IMG/VR virus record: IMGVR_UViG_3300030106_004992
Span: 1 to 33,691 of that record
From: a virus
Reading direction: 5' to 3' (one strand)
DNA: 33,691 nt
Numbering within the stretch: position 1 is the first letter of the stretch; the number at the start of each line of letters is the position of its first letter. Shown one piece after another: positions 17,001 through 26,656 of this stretch. The notes beneath the pieces are model-generated. The model made no database searches and was not told where the DNA came from. It saw only the letters and a list, made by a program, of their open reading frames with translations. The position numbers and the translations under genes were made by a program.

Positions 17001-20000
17001 GGTATATCAGCTGGAGGAGCAGGTGGAATCGCGGCTACGGGATTAGCTCCAGCAATTTCATTAGAGTGTAATGTTTGAAGAGCTTTTCCTTTATAAACAT
17101 TAACATCGCGTATTAAAAAGTACTTAACAACAATTTTAGTAGCAGTAGTACCATGTCCAGCGCGAGGTACCATATTTGTAGATGTACCAAACTCAAAACC
17201 AACTCGTAAACCATCTATAACAATAAGATCACTAACGGTATCAGGATTACCTGTAACATTATCATAATCATTAAATTTAAAAGCTTTTCTAACTTTACAA
17301 CGTGGCTGACTACCATTTCCAACTTCAAACCACGTAGCGTAATTATTAAGACCGCCTTCTGTAATCCAAGAATTTGTATTATTATTAACTGTATCGCCAT
17401 AAGACTCGTAATACGCCTCTGTACCGTCAAAAAGACTATCACTATTTCCAGGACCTGTACTAGCAATACCATTAACTGGGTTAAATATATTTAATACAGA
17501 GTTGTTTTTATCAAGTAGCGTTACATGGCAAAAAGCAGATCCTAAGCTAGTACCATTTACTCCACCATTTGGAAGTGGATATGTCTGCCCAGTAAAAGAT
17601 TCTGCTGGATTATCAAAACTACCTCCACTATCTGTAATACTGCTATTTACTAAAGCACCATCTTGCCATCCGTAATTCATATAATCAAAACCTACAACTT
17701 CATCTCCATTAGCATCTACAGCCATATGTTCACACATAAGCTCATACTCAACTATAATAGTTTCTCCTTTAAAAACTGTTAAATCTGTAGCAAGATTATT
17801 TGAAACGCCAGGATCAGACGTTATAATACTGTGAGCACTACTATTGTAACTACTTGATATATTGTCACCAACAGTACCATTACTAGGATGACTTATTTGT
17901 CCACTAGCTTGTGTTGCAGATCCATTAGGAGCTTTACCTCTTAGTATAAAACCAGATCCCATAGCTGTAAGATCTATACCAAAAAAACCACCTATTGTGT
18001 TATAATAATCACTAGGGTTATCAGGTGCAAAAATTATACTATGGGTATTAACGTACATAGAAGCTCCAGCAGCAGGATTAAGAAGTGGTGTTGTTGAAAA
18101 ACTACCCGCCGATTGTGATGGAGTATGGAAATCAGCGCCAGCCACCGGTCCATTATATTCAATACCATCTATATAACGTACAATATAAGCTTCATCAATA
18201 CCCATGTTACCTAATCTAAACGGACTAGATAAAGTCGTATTAGTTCCAACAACTTGACCAACATAATTATATTTAAAAGGATTTCCTAAAGCAAAAACAT
18301 TTATACTAGCCGCTTGGGGATAACCATATACTGTACGCGGTATTAAAGAACTACTACCTACTTGAGATTTATCAGCTAAAGTTAAATCATATGTAGGTGG
18401 TTGATAAGCTTGAAAACCAGCACCTGGATCACCAGGTAGACCATCACCAGGTGTTACACTTCCACCGGGATCTCCAGCCGTAATTCCAGCATAATAATGT
18501 CCTTCTGGTATAGCTTCGTGTCTAATAATTCTAACATTACTAATTAAATCTTGGTTTAAAAGACCTACGCCGTTAGAATCTGGATTACTTAAAAAACTAC
18601 CACTTTGCCAAGGTAAAGCAGCTGGAAAATTAGTATTAGTAGCTTGATTCATAGAACCGTTATGAATAAAATTGCTACTTTCAAGAAGCTCTAAAATTTC
18701 AGCTTGTCCATATGTTAAATAAGAGTTGTCTATTAAATTATAACTTGGTAAATCTATAATTAAACTTAAATTGTAATCTTGATTATATTCGTCGTAACTA
18801 CCAAGTATATTATTTGCCAAAGGTAAGTGATCTCTAAACCAATCATGCATACCCGCTTGTGATATAGGTGTTATACCATCTTTTGACAAGCGTAATACAG
18901 CTCCTCTATTTTTATCTGTAAAATAAGCCCTATAACTTTCTTTTGCAAAGCTTTCAGGATTTTTAGATATACCATAATCCCCAACAAAAGGAGTGGCATC
19001 ACCTAAAACTTTATCTGTAGAAACTAATTGAGAGTTGCCATCTGCATTAAATAAAGCGTCTTTATTAGAAACAATACTAACAACTTTGTCTTCACAAAAA
19101 GCTACTAAACTTATTCTTCTTTGAAAAAGCTTTTGTATACTACCATATGTAGGATTTAAATCTTTTGTTATTTTTTCTCCAGCTATAAATTGATTTAAAT
19201 TATTTATATTTGATATTGAATTATATATACCAGAATATATTAATCCGTTTTTCTTTTCTTCAACGCTATAAGGCTCTTCAAGTGTGGCAGAAGCTCTAGC
19301 GCCATTAGTAATTTGCATTTGATTAAAATCATCTCTAATTCTATTAGATTCTATTCCATTACCAAAATTAAAACAATTATACCAACTTAAACCTACTCTT
19401 TTTGAAGGATGATCTATTTTTATACTAAGTTCTGTAACAAAACCACCTGTAGGTGTTTGTAAAGGAGGTAATATAATAGAAGAAGGAACTACTTTTGCTT
19501 CTACAAAGCTAGAGTCTTTATTAATAAAAGTTATTGTACTATTTTCATAATTAATAGGTGCACCAATAATATTAAAAGCGTTAAAACCAGGGGTTAGTGT
19601 TACTATTTGCTCACCACCTTGTTCCTTCCAACTTTGCAAATATACTTGTACACCAGGATTTATAGCTCCAACTCCAAGACTAGAAACAACATTACAACCA
19701 ACATTAGCAAGTAATTCTCTATTAAAATTATTTAGTTTTAAAGGTATAGCTTTACTAGCTTCGTAATATATATCTAAATCTGTGTTTTTTTGTGGTTCAG
19801 TTTCCCATATAGCCGGGTTAACAGAACTAGAGCCCTGCGCAAAATCAGGTGTTGTACTTATAAATTCTAAAAATGCATTACTATTGTTAGCTGTAATATT
19901 AGAACCAGAACCATCCGCATCGAAAGGATTAAAACCACCATTAACATTATTATCTGTAGGATCTTTATCTAACTCTATTATATAAACAATACGTCTATTG

Positions 20001-23000
20001 TTTCTTCTACCAAAATCTCTTATTTTACTTTCTAAAGTTGATAATTTAGTAGCTTCAGTAGCATCATTTGTAGCTTTTGCTTTAGCCCAAGCAACAGCTG
20101 CTTCTTCTACACTGTCACCAGCGCCTATGTTGTCACCATTTAAATTGTAAAGATCTGTATAAGGCGCGTTATCAGGAGCTGAACCGTTAACATCTCTTAT
20201 ATATCTTCTTTTCCAAGGCGTATGATTGTATAGTTTTTTAACTGAAGTAGATAATATTTTATAAAAAGTATTGTTAGGATCATCTGCAAATTTAAAATGA
20301 CTATTAGCCGTTGTTAACTTGTCTATAAAAGCGGCTATATCACCACCAGGATCACCATAAGGAGTTTTTGTTGGGTCCCATTGATCATCACTTATTGTTT
20401 GAAAATTTGGATCATTACCAATATCTCGTTTACTAGAATTAACAGAAGAGCTTTCACAATGTATTGTTCTAGCAGAATCCCAATTGTTAGTACCATCAAA
20501 AGCACTAGCACTGTCATCAGCTGCTTCTTTAAAACTTTTTGTAAATACACCACCACCATGTATACCTTGTAAATAAGCACCTAAACAATCAGTTCCTTGA
20601 AAACCAGCTGTTGAAGGTATGCTAAAACTAGCATCTGTTAAATTTTTACCTGGGGCTAGAAAAGAAATATGTAAATAATATTTACCTTCTTCACCAGCAA
20701 CACCATATGTGTTATCTTGAACAAACTGACCAGGTGCAGTTGTAGCAAGATTAATAGAGCTAGATTTCCATGTTCTACTACCAGAAGTATGCTCAGATGT
20801 ACTAACGATAAAACCTTCAAGAGCATTAACAGTATCTGTAGCGTCAGCAACACCATTTTCACCAGTACCAAGCCTACCATAATAGGTATCTGGCTGGTTA
20901 GTTACTTGAATACCTAGATTAGGATCCTGGTAGTAGGATTTTTCAAAATATCTAAAATAAGGTACTTGTGAACTTGTTGTAAAACTACCCCACCCAATAA
21001 AAGGATTATTTACAGTGTCTAAATTGCTAGGAATATTGGTAAAAGGTATGGTGTTTGGAGTTGGAGCATCTGGATGTGTTCTTATAACAAAACCTCTCCA
21101 ATCAAAACCTCCTACAGAAGAGTAATTATCTACTACGTTGTAACCACCTTCAGTGTACGCATCCTGATCAAGAGGAAACCATCTATATTTAGGTGGATTA
21201 GCTGGCATGTTTGACATTGTAGAATCACCACCAAGTGGTTGAGGGTTAGAATAATTCATACTATGTGGAGCATAAGCATTAGGCGCTGTACCAACTATAG
21301 TCCAATTTTTATCAAGATCTGGACTTTCATCTTCAGCGTCATATGTTACCGGTGAATTATAAGCTCCACTAGGCAAACTATAAGGAATAAGAGGTTGATT
21401 TTGTATTGCGGCAGGACTTGAGCTAGAGCCTGAATACACCACATTGTCACTTATTTTAAGCCAATAATTATCTTGATTTGTGTACTTACCATAAGGAAAA
21501 AAGTTTTTACTTACTTTACCAATAACATCTATATTTTGTCCACCATCGGTTACAGCATTCCAAGGGTAATAAACAGGATCTTGTTGATTGTAAGTCATTA
21601 ATTTATCTGTCCAACTTACGTAGGTATACATAGCAGGATCACCACCTTCTCCAGCGCCTTTTTGTACATCTCCAGTTCTACCAGCGCTTGTCCCAGTACC
21701 AAGAGCTCCACTACAGTAATACATTGCATCTATAAAAAAGCTTGGTTGATTAACGCCGTTACTAATTTCACCTGTTATAGAACTCCAATCAGCTTCTGTA
21801 TTAGTAATACCACTACCTAAAGTTACACCATTAATTACGTCTTCACCAGCTCCTGTATATGAGGTTGCACCAGCATTATCATTATTTACAGCAACTAGAC
21901 TTGGGTCTAATTCTGCTCCATCTATCTCATCCATAAGATGTCTAATAGCAAAAGAACCGAGAGGTGTAAAAGCAGTTATTAAATCAGGTATAATATCTTG
22001 TATATCCGAAGCTAATTGATTGAAAGCTATCTTAACAAAAAACCTACCAGAAAATTGATCTAATTCTCTTTCTTGTTTTCTTTCTACTTGTATTTGTAAA
22101 CCTGTATCTAACACACCTCCAAGAGCATTTCCAGAGCCAGCAGCCATTTGAGCGTCAGCAGTTGATATTTCTTTGTCTAATTTTATTCTGTAATCACCAC
22201 CTGTAACAGTAACAACATTGTCAACTCTGTATCTAGCTGAAGTTTGACCACTACTAATATCTTTCCAAGATATATAGTGATCGGTAACTTTAAATTGAGG
22301 CTCTGTTGGTGAATTACCAGTTCTATCTGTAGATAAAAAATCGTAACCACCAGCATTTATATAATCATTTCCATCAAACCGTATTATACTTGTAGTATCT
22401 GTAAGTCTTTGGCCTGAAATATCAATAATATCATTATATGTAACATCATCAACTTCAATATATAATTTTTTGTAATCAAATTTTATAGAATCTGGAGCCT
22501 CATTTTTTATATCTATTATTTTAAACTTATTATTTTTAGTAACTTGTTCAGCATTAGATCCAAATATCTTTTTTAAAATTATATGATCTTCTTCTTTTAC
22601 TTTATTTCTATCAGAAGAGAAAAACGAAAGCCATATATGATCAGAAGCTTGGTTTCTATCAACATCATCTTGAGATGTAGGAATATAAGCCTTATCCATT
22701 AGTAAGTTATAATACTCAGAAGAAGTTTCTTTAATATAATATTTAAAGTAATCTGCCCAAGTTGGATAACTAGAATTGTAATCAACAAATAAACTTAAAC
22801 TTCTACTAGCATTATAACCATTATTTTGATCTTCCCAAGGAATTGATAATGCAGCCCGCTCTGTAGTAAAAACAGGTGTTTCTCTTCCGTATTTATCTCC
22901 AAAAACAATACCCACTTGATAATTACGTAATGATTTTAAACTTTTTTGTGGTCCAAAATCAAAATCACTTGTTAACAAACTATTGCTACTATAATCAGTG

Positions 23001-24244
23001 CTTATTCTTTCTTGTAAACCAACATCGTGATTATATTCAAATCTACTTACATCATAGTTTTGCGTGTAGTTACCATATACTATCCTGTTACCAGTTACTT
23101 CTTGAGCTAGAGCGTTTTTAGGTACATTATCAAATACCCTAATAAATTGATTTTCTGGTAAAACAGCATATATATTTTCTGTTAACAAATCATATCTACC
23201 AGAATATTCTGAGTTACTAATATTACTACCTTCATTAAAACCAGCGTTATTCCAGTAAGTGTCATCTCTATCTAGCTTAGCTATAGAATATATATTTGGT
23301 AAATCTTCTTGTTTATAAAGTATTTCAACTTCAACAACATCATTTGGCATGTCTGGCGCTATAAAATCAAATATTTGTATAGTATCAATTTTATTAACCA
23401 TAGACCTGTTAAAAGGTTCTTTTCTAGTATAATTTTCTACTTTAGCGTCAGATATACTAGCTATATTGTAATTTTCGTTTGTTACATATTGAGGGTTAAA
23501 AACCACATCTGAAAAAGGTCCAAAAGCAGAATATTCACCGTCTTCATATTTATATCTTAAACAAAATCTTGAAAATGTTTTTTCAAATAAAGAATTTTTA
23601 TCGTTATTAGTATTGCTGGTTTGAGAATATATAATGTTAGTTACAGGTGCTTTTGTAGGTTTCTTTTTTATTACTGTAATATTTTCTTCTTTAATATCAA
23701 CCTGATTGTTATTAGCATCTAAAACTATTTGACCTTTAACAACTAATTTAGTGTGATTTATTAAAGCTGTTGTAGGATCTTGTATAGTACCTTGTATACA
23801 ATTTGAAATATTTATTTTTTTTGGCTCGCTAATACCATCTGTCCAAAATAAAAGATTATCAATAATATTTATACCGGTTATTAATTTGTCAGGAAATTTT
23901 AACACAGCATCATCTGTGTTTGTTTTAGTATCTACAAAAACATATTGTGAAATATTAGTTTTTTGATCATATTCTAGTATTAAATCTACACTAGAAGTTT
24001 TAGTAAACCAATATAATTTATTTGTTTTTTCATCAGCTACACTACCAACGCAAACATGATCATTAGGCACTAAATCATCAGTTCTTTCGTTGCCAAGTAT
24101 AGTTTGTATTGTTCCTACTTCAGAGCTTTCTGATGTAGAAACTTTTACGTTTAAAGCGTCTCTATACTCTCCGTTAGGTATTAACCTTTCGTCAAGATCT
24201 TTATTCATTCTACCTTTTAAAAAGGTATTTTTAATTTCAGGCAT
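14009..24244 (-). CDS. Giant tail nozzle-like protein with inserted adhesin-like region
   Basis: A 3411-residue protein opening MPEIKNTFLKGRMNKDLDER and LIPNGEYRDALNVKVSTSES, then repeated blade-like strands (VGSVADEKTNKLYWFTKTSS, ITGINIIDNLLFWTDGISEP) typical of a beta-propeller. I recall this opening and later markers (ELDQFSGRFFVKI near 730, KYYLHISFLAPGKNL near 1186, IWETEPQKNTDLDIYYEASK near 1480) from tail proteins of marine podovirus-like phages, comparable in role to the T7 gp12 nozzle or the crAss-like muzzle. The last ~230 residues, from KTITFSEDVGGWVSFKSFTP to KEGKWFNYIKG and a Pro/Gly tail, also look like that family. Between about 1830 and 3175 lies Ser/Asn/Thr/Gly-rich sequence with jelly-roll-like and Gly-Pro stretches, likely an inserted receptor- or glycan-binding region. 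No signal peptide or membrane segment is seen. It follows the 523-residue connector gene by 3 bases. Confidence 0.87.
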   Translation of the reverse strand: MPEIKNTFLKGRMNKDLDERLIPNGEYRDALNVKVSTSESSEVGTIQTILGNERTDDLVPNDHVCVGSVADEKTNKLYWFTKTSSVDLILEYDQKTNISQYVFVDTKTNTDDAVLKFPDKLITGINIIDNLLFWTDGISEPKKINISNCIQGTIQDPTTALINHTKLVVKGQIVLDANNNQVDIKEENITVIKKKPTKAPVTNIIYSQTSNTNNDKNSLFEKTFSRFCLRYKYEDGEYSAFGPFSDVVFNPQYVTNENYNIASISDAKVENYTRKEPFNRSMVNKIDTIQIFDFIAPDMPNDVVEVEILYKQEDLPNIYSIAKLDRDDTYWNNAGFNEGSNISNSEYSGRYDLLTENIYAVLPENQFIRVFDNVPKNALAQEVTGNRIVYGNYTQNYDVSRFEYNHDVGLQERISTDYSSNSLLTSDFDFGPQKSLKSLRNYQVGIVFGDKYGRETPVFTTERAALSIPWEDQNNGYNASRSLSLFVDYNSSYPTWADYFKYYIKETSSEYYNLLMDKAYIPTSQDDVDRNQASDHIWLSFFSSDRNKVKEEDHIILKKIFGSNAEQVTKNNKFKIIDIKNEAPDSIKFDYKKLYIEVDDVTYNDIIDISGQRLTDTTSIIRFDGNDYINAGGYDFLSTDRTGNSPTEPQFKVTDHYISWKDISSGQTSARYRVDNVVTVTGGDYRIKLDKEISTADAQMAAGSGNALGGVLDTGLQIQVERKQERELDQFSGRFFVKIAFNQLASDIQDIIPDLITAFTPLGSFAIRHLMDEIDGAELDPSLVAVNNDNAGATSYTGAGEDVINGVTLGSGITNTEADWSSITGEISNGVNQPSFFIDAMYYCSGALGTGTSAGRTGDVQKGAGEGGDPAMYTYVSWTDKLMTYNQQDPVYYPWNAVTDGGQNIDVIGKVSKNFFPYGKYTNQDNYWLKISDNVVYSGSSSSPAAIQNQPLIPYSLPSGAYNSPVTYDAEDESPDLDKNWTIVGTAPNAYAPHSMNYSNPQPLGGDSTMSNMPANPPKYRWFPLDQDAYTEGGYNVVDNYSSVGGFDWRGFVIRTHPDAPTPNTIPFTNIPSNLDTVNNPFIGWGSFTTSSQVPYFRYFEKSYYQDPNLGIQVTNQPDTYYGRLGTGENGVADATDTVNALEGFIVSTSEHTSGSRTWKSSSINLATTAPGQFVQDNTYGVAGEEGKYYLHISFLAPGKNLTDASFSIPSTAGFQGTDCLGAYLQGIHGGGVFTKSFKEAADDSASAFDGTNNWDSARTIHCESSSVNSSKRDIGNDPNFQTISDDQWDPTKTPYGDPGGDIAAFIDKLTTANSHFKFADDPNNTFYKILSTSVKKLYNHTPWKRRYIRDVNGSAPDNAPYTDLYNLNGDNIGAGDSVEEAAVAWAKAKATNDATEATKLSTLESKIRDFGRRNNRRIVYIIELDKDPTDNNVNGGFNPFDADGSGSNITANNSNAFLEFISTTPDFAQGSSSVNPAIWETEPQKNTDLDIYYEASKAIPLKLNNFNRELLANVGCNVVSSLGVGAINPGVQVYLQSWKEQGGEQIVTLTPGFNAFNIIGAPINYENSTITFINKDSSFVEAKVVPSSIILPPLQTPTGGFVTELSIKIDHPSKRVGLSWYNCFNFGNGIESNRIRDDFNQMQITNGARASATLEEPYSVEEKKNGLIYSGIYNSISNINNLNQFIAGEKITKDLNPTYGSIQKLFQRRISLVAFCEDKVVSIVSNKDALFNADGNSQLVSTDKVLGDATPFVGDYGISKNPESFAKESYRAYFTDKNRGAVLRLSKDGITPISQAGMHDWFRDHLPLANNILGSYDEYNQDYNLSLIIDLPSYNLIDNSYLTYGQAEILELLESSNFIHNGSMNQATNTNFPAALPWQSGSFLSNPDSNGVGLLNQDLISNVRIIRHEAIPEGHYYAGITAGDPGGSVTPGDGLPGDPGAGFQAYQPPTYDLTLADKSQVGSSSLIPRTVYGYPQAASINVFALGNPFKYNYVGQVVGTNTTLSSPFRLGNMGIDEAYIVRYIDGIEYNGPVAGADFHTPSQSAGSFSTTPLLNPAAGASMYVNTHSIIFAPDNPSDYYNTIGGFFGIDLTAMGSGFILRGKAPNGSATQASGQISHPSNGTVGDNISSSYNSSAHSIITSDPGVSNNLATDLTVFKGETIIVEYELMCEHMAVDANGDEVVGFDYMNYGWQDGALVNSSITDSGGSFDNPAESFTGQTYPLPNGGVNGTSLGSAFCHVTLLDKNNSVLNIFNPVNGIASTGPGNSDSLFDGTEAYYESYGDTVNNNTNSWITEGGLNNYATWFEVGNGSQPRCKVRKAFKFNDYDNVTGNPDTVSDLIVIDGLRVGFEFGTSTNMVPRAGHGTTATKIVVKYFLIRDVNVYKGKALQTLHSNEIAGANPVAAIPPAPPADIPMWHEIQIKQPAWSTPTPALVDLHAVATSIHGPNTGTVSTNTLTYSMQPNPNPFNIPFQTYTIEYYVDPGTNTFGTANTMVDGTPYTLNEVYKSYGPPGTQGPQSMGVFHYNELTYDDNIEVVQSGSSLATPNSLTIPKITQTLVNPYVTENYYLLDLVTTKTATQVATSEGKNWNHGAIGVKGNFEATEDVNTLVSVWGEQPGYPGYPYFQYGRVRGPVGSRHLTCVSIDPTKDASNDNWYSNSATSVFQNIWKDDTSSFINIGLPILHSKFNYANYAPDTHILRSIFKVSSGSNLANSANGYNNNELTIEFYNTTGGMFDDAGSDYGAINKIRLIDLSNETDTHSFYTKGTVNSFRIGNTAYQPHLMVAPRMYVYNNVVYLYGITQGALWSGDHPAFTTQTIHATFQQRYANPSGQAGSEAPILAPTASTDGYEFRFTVHKEHFSNEIVGNPIIKGIGYNGLGFQIHGLTNPGRYRAILDVGSLNDPLPNNTPWAIEYDPLGGVNFQPVSASTTISTFDNSSTAIGSWGRWQGCINITAAASNALYAFGLSNFSLSDQNAQLIPSSAQSWSFVQNNEANIIPMNGFEWNNGSLIVNSTSNNINTPGFPHAVQHIGNLPLGTRIRFRVSYEELGLTNGILNFIYVNDNMQGFMIQAGTYTGSIGNTASGAGPNYHRETWATGSNGVYEVETVIQNFNPPHPLSINGAVISGSYFYTNQIPAVNSLIILTDSQYGSGSGPAQHVANYSLDNFSMTPFTPMELSMNKTITFSEDVGGWVSFKSFTPESALSLSKKYYTFNQGGLYQHDVTTNGYNNFYGVQFDSSVTAVLNSDASTIKSFKTLGYEGSKSHVTKFQEASLLDFETGNTINLDSINNSHINNIEAEVGWYVESIFTDKQDGFIDEFIEKEGKWFNYIKGGLQTVDQDYISRHTGDFSFQGLGEISSVQDITPPTSEQDEVLLTGTPASVAGPTTSPVLPATSFNPPPSGTPGGGGTTIY

Positions 24245-24247
24245 AAA

Positions 24248-25819
24248 TTAGTGTTTTATTTGCTTAGACTTACCTCTAAGTATTTGAGTTAATTCTTCTA
24301 ATTTAAAGTTTGATAATCTTAATTTTGCTTTTCTAGTTTCAGCAAATTTTTCTTTTTTAAATCTTGGTACTAATTGTTGTCCGTAGCTAGAAGTTGAAAG
24401 TACAGCGTAAGCTATACTTTTGTACATAGCTTCTTCAGCAAACTTATGAACACGCATTTCTTCTTCTGTACCTAAACCGTCACTAATATAGTCTAGCACT
24501 ACTGTTTTTCCACTTAAAATTGAACTAAAGTGTATATTACCTCTTAACTGGTCAATATAATAAGAACCGTTTACCTGTGCGTTTTCAGGACTTAAACCAT
24601 ATCTTTCACCTTCGTTTGGCCAATATACATTGTTTTCATAATCATGATAATCGTGGATAGTGTTTTCAGAATTAGTGTGTGATTTGTAATTTTCCCAAGT
24701 TGTAGATGTACCTATTGACTTTTCTTGTATATTAGTAATTGGAGTAGTAGCTGTTACTGAAACATTATCAACGCTTTGAGTATTTGTGTAAGCACCAAGA
24801 TCAGGCTGTGAAGTTGAAGTAAAATCATGAAAAGAAACTACAACAATATACGCGGTGTTAACGTTAGAAACATCAATGCCTAAAATCTCTTTATTTACTA
24901 AAGCAGCAGCAGAACCACCGTCAGCTATAGTCCACTCCGCATAAGAAGCGTCTCCATTTGCGTCTGTTAAATTAAAAAGAGATGGTAAAGAGTTGTAAGA
25001 AGCTGTACCATAAATGTTATTTTGACTAAAATCAACTGTTTTATTATCAGGAACCGTGGTAGTAACACCAACCCGCAAAAATCCTGGAGCGTTTACACCG
25101 TTAACCGTTAAGTCTTGAGCGATACCATCAGCACTAACATTTATCATTTGTTTGTCGCTAATATCTATTTGTTGCCACAAACAAAGTACGTGGCCCCATG
25201 TAGGGTCATTTTGTCCATAACCAATTCTAGTTAAATGTTGAAAAGAAACAATATTATTTGTACTATCGTATTTATAGTTAGCTAAATTTCTAGATGGAGT
25301 TTGAGGAATACTATTCATTTGCCAATTAGGTATAACATCTGTACCTTCAAAAGCTGGGTTTGGAGATGGTATTGTATTTGTTGGAATAATAGAAAAATCC
25401 CCATTAACAACTTCTTCATTTTCATCAGTAAAAAAATAAGAACCATCATTATTTTGTCTTACTTCAAAAGGATTTTGAGTATGTTTAGTTGGATACAAAG
25501 GATGTTTTATACCAGAGCTATCAGTTGTCAAAACTCTAGTGTAATTTACATAATCATGTGGTAAAGCCATTATCAAACTAGGTGGAACTTCTATTTCTTG
25601 ACTTTTAAATGAAGTTATAGTGTCAAAAGATAATTCTTGTAAAGATCTTTGAGCGTGAAATAAAACATCAGCTTTTCTTATTTTAGGTATTAATTTGTTT
25701 TCACCAACATAAGCAACTATAAATTGATTTACAACGTCTTTTAAAGAAACAAATTGATAGTCTCCATGTATGTTACCCTCGTAATATTCTTGTTGATTGT
25801 AGCCTTGTAATAACGCCAT
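24248..25819 (-). CDS. Neck/adaptor-type virion protein
   Basis: A 523-residue protein opening MALLQGYNQQEYYEGNIHGD, then SLKDVVNQFIVAYVGENKLI, RKADVLFHAQRSLQELSFDT and VPPSLIMALPHDYVNYTRVL (about residues 26-120). I recall this N-terminal block as conserved in marine phages and, with lower certainty, in crAss-like phages, where it is a head-tail connector or ring protein. The middle (about 150-380) is Asn/Ser/Thr-rich and beta-like (jelly-roll-type) and looks like a lineage-specific addition; the C-terminal ~90 residues are helical and basic (EEMRVHKFAEEAMYKSIAYA). Position between another short connector candidate and the nozzle-like protein agrees with a collar or adaptor role. Start-to-stop gaps on either side are 4 and 3 bases. 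Confidence 0.85.
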   Translation of the reverse strand: MALLQGYNQQEYYEGNIHGDYQFVSLKDVVNQFIVAYVGENKLIPKIRKADVLFHAQRSLQELSFDTITSFKSQEIEVPPSLIMALPHDYVNYTRVLTTDSSGIKHPLYPTKHTQNPFEVRQNNDGSYFFTDENEEVVNGDFSIIPTNTIPSPNPAFEGTDVIPNWQMNSIPQTPSRNLANYKYDSTNNIVSFQHLTRIGYGQNDPTWGHVLCLWQQIDISDKQMINVSADGIAQDLTVNGVNAPGFLRVGVTTTVPDNKTVDFSQNNIYGTASYNSLPSLFNLTDANGDASYAEWTIADGGSAAALVNKEILGIDVSNVNTAYIVVVSFHDFTSTSQPDLGAYTNTQSVDNVSVTATTPITNIQEKSIGTSTTWENYKSHTNSENTIHDYHDYENNVYWPNEGERYGLSPENAQVNGSYYIDQLRGNIHFSSILSGKTVVLDYISDGLGTEEEMRVHKFAEEAMYKSIAYAVLSTSSYGQQLVPRFKKEKFAETRKAKLRLSNFKLEELTQILRGKSKQIKH

Positions 25820-25823
25820 TTAA

Positions 25824-26600
25824 TTATGATTTTTGTTGTTGTATTGTTTTTATTTCTTCTTGAGCGGCAAATTGAGTTATATTATAATCTTTTACACTAA
25901 CGCCTGCTAGTTGTAATATCTTTTTAACTAACAAAGGTTTTTCTGACATATGTAATTCAAAGTCTTGATGATCATTCGCCGAAACATTATATAAAGGTTT
26001 GTTATTTACTATAATGTAAGTCCAATTAGGCATTTTAGGTTTTTTTACATATGTTAAAGAAGCTGACATTTGTAATGGGGTTGGATTTAAATGACTTAAA
26101 TCAGGTATAGTAGGTGCTACCATTATATTTGGCCAATTGTCAACATAATACAAAGGAGTTTCTATTGTTGGTTTTGTTAACAGCGATTTATTTAAAAGAG
26201 TAAAATCTTTTAACGAGCTTTGCTCAGCAGTTGTAATAGTGTCAACTACATTGGGCGCTACACCACCAATATAACTTACTCTTAGACTAAATATTTTATA
26301 CAGTATACCTGAAATAACACCACCTAAACTTAATTGACCAGTGTTGTTATTAACACCAAAAGTTGCAGTGGTTAAAAATGAATCAATTTTTTCTTCTAAA
26401 AAGTCATCAATATCACCAATAACAGTATCATTTCCAGGGTTTCTTCTAAATTGATTTAAATCGTAAAAATACTGCTGAAATATATCTAGTTGAGCTTGGT
26501 GCGCAAATAAATTAAACTCTTGAGGTGTTATATAACCTCTTTGCTCTTTGTTTGCTACCGCTAATACGGTTTGATATACTTCATTTATACTTATAGCCAT
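25824..26600 (-). CDS. Connector/ring-type structural protein
   Basis: A 258-residue protein opening MAISINEVYQTVLAVANKEQ, RGYITPQEFNLFAHQAQLDI and FQQYFYDLNQFRRNPGN. I recall the RGY.TP.EFN..A.QAQ.DIF..YF pattern from virion proteins of marine and crAss-like phages, usually next to the adaptor-type protein that follows here. The C-terminal half is mixed alpha/beta, with PTIETPLYYVDNWPNIMVAP and a helical end (FELHMSEKPLLVKKILQLAG). It probably forms part of the ring stack between portal and tail; this is inferred from position and remembered family, since no catalytic motif is present. Its 56-base upstream gap contains a UUCG-loop hairpin, then an A/T-only leader TAAAAATAAAAT before ATG. Confidence 0.84.
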   Translation of the reverse strand: MAISINEVYQTVLAVANKEQRGYITPQEFNLFAHQAQLDIFQQYFYDLNQFRRNPGNDTVIGDIDDFLEEKIDSFLTTATFGVNNNTGQLSLGGVISGILYKIFSLRVSYIGGVAPNVVDTITTAEQSSLKDFTLLNKSLLTKPTIETPLYYVDNWPNIMVAPTIPDLSHLNPTPLQMSASLTYVKKPKMPNWTYIIVNNKPLYNVSANDHQDFELHMSEKPLLVKKILQLAGVSVKDYNITQFAAQEEIKTIQQQKS

Positions 26601-26613
26601 ATTTTATTTTTAT

Positions 26614-26650
26614 TGTAGTTACGATCGCCCCGAAGAGCGACCGCTCTACA
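26614..26650 (-). promoter_or_regulatory. UUCG-loop RNA hairpin without U-tract, between two genes
   Basis: In the minus-strand transcript, TGTAG pairs with CTACA, then a small internal loop (AG opposite TAA), then CGGTCGCTC pairs with GGGCGATCG (9 pairs, two of them G-U) closed by a C(UUCG)G tetraloop, a very stable loop type. It lies 7 bases after the stop of the 283-residue gene (26657) and 14 bases before the start of the 258-residue gene. No U-run follows on the minus strand, so it is not a standard intrinsic terminator. A role as an RNA processing or 3'-end protecting structure, or a weak attenuator, is possible. Its GC content is strikingly above its surroundings. Confidence 0.72.
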
Positions 26651-26656
26651 GTTTGA

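Noticed and set aside
19905-19935. EF-hand-like DADGSGSN calcium loop in the nozzle-like protein
   Set aside because: A single short match without a flanking helix pair or a Glu at position 12; not enough to call a calcium site.
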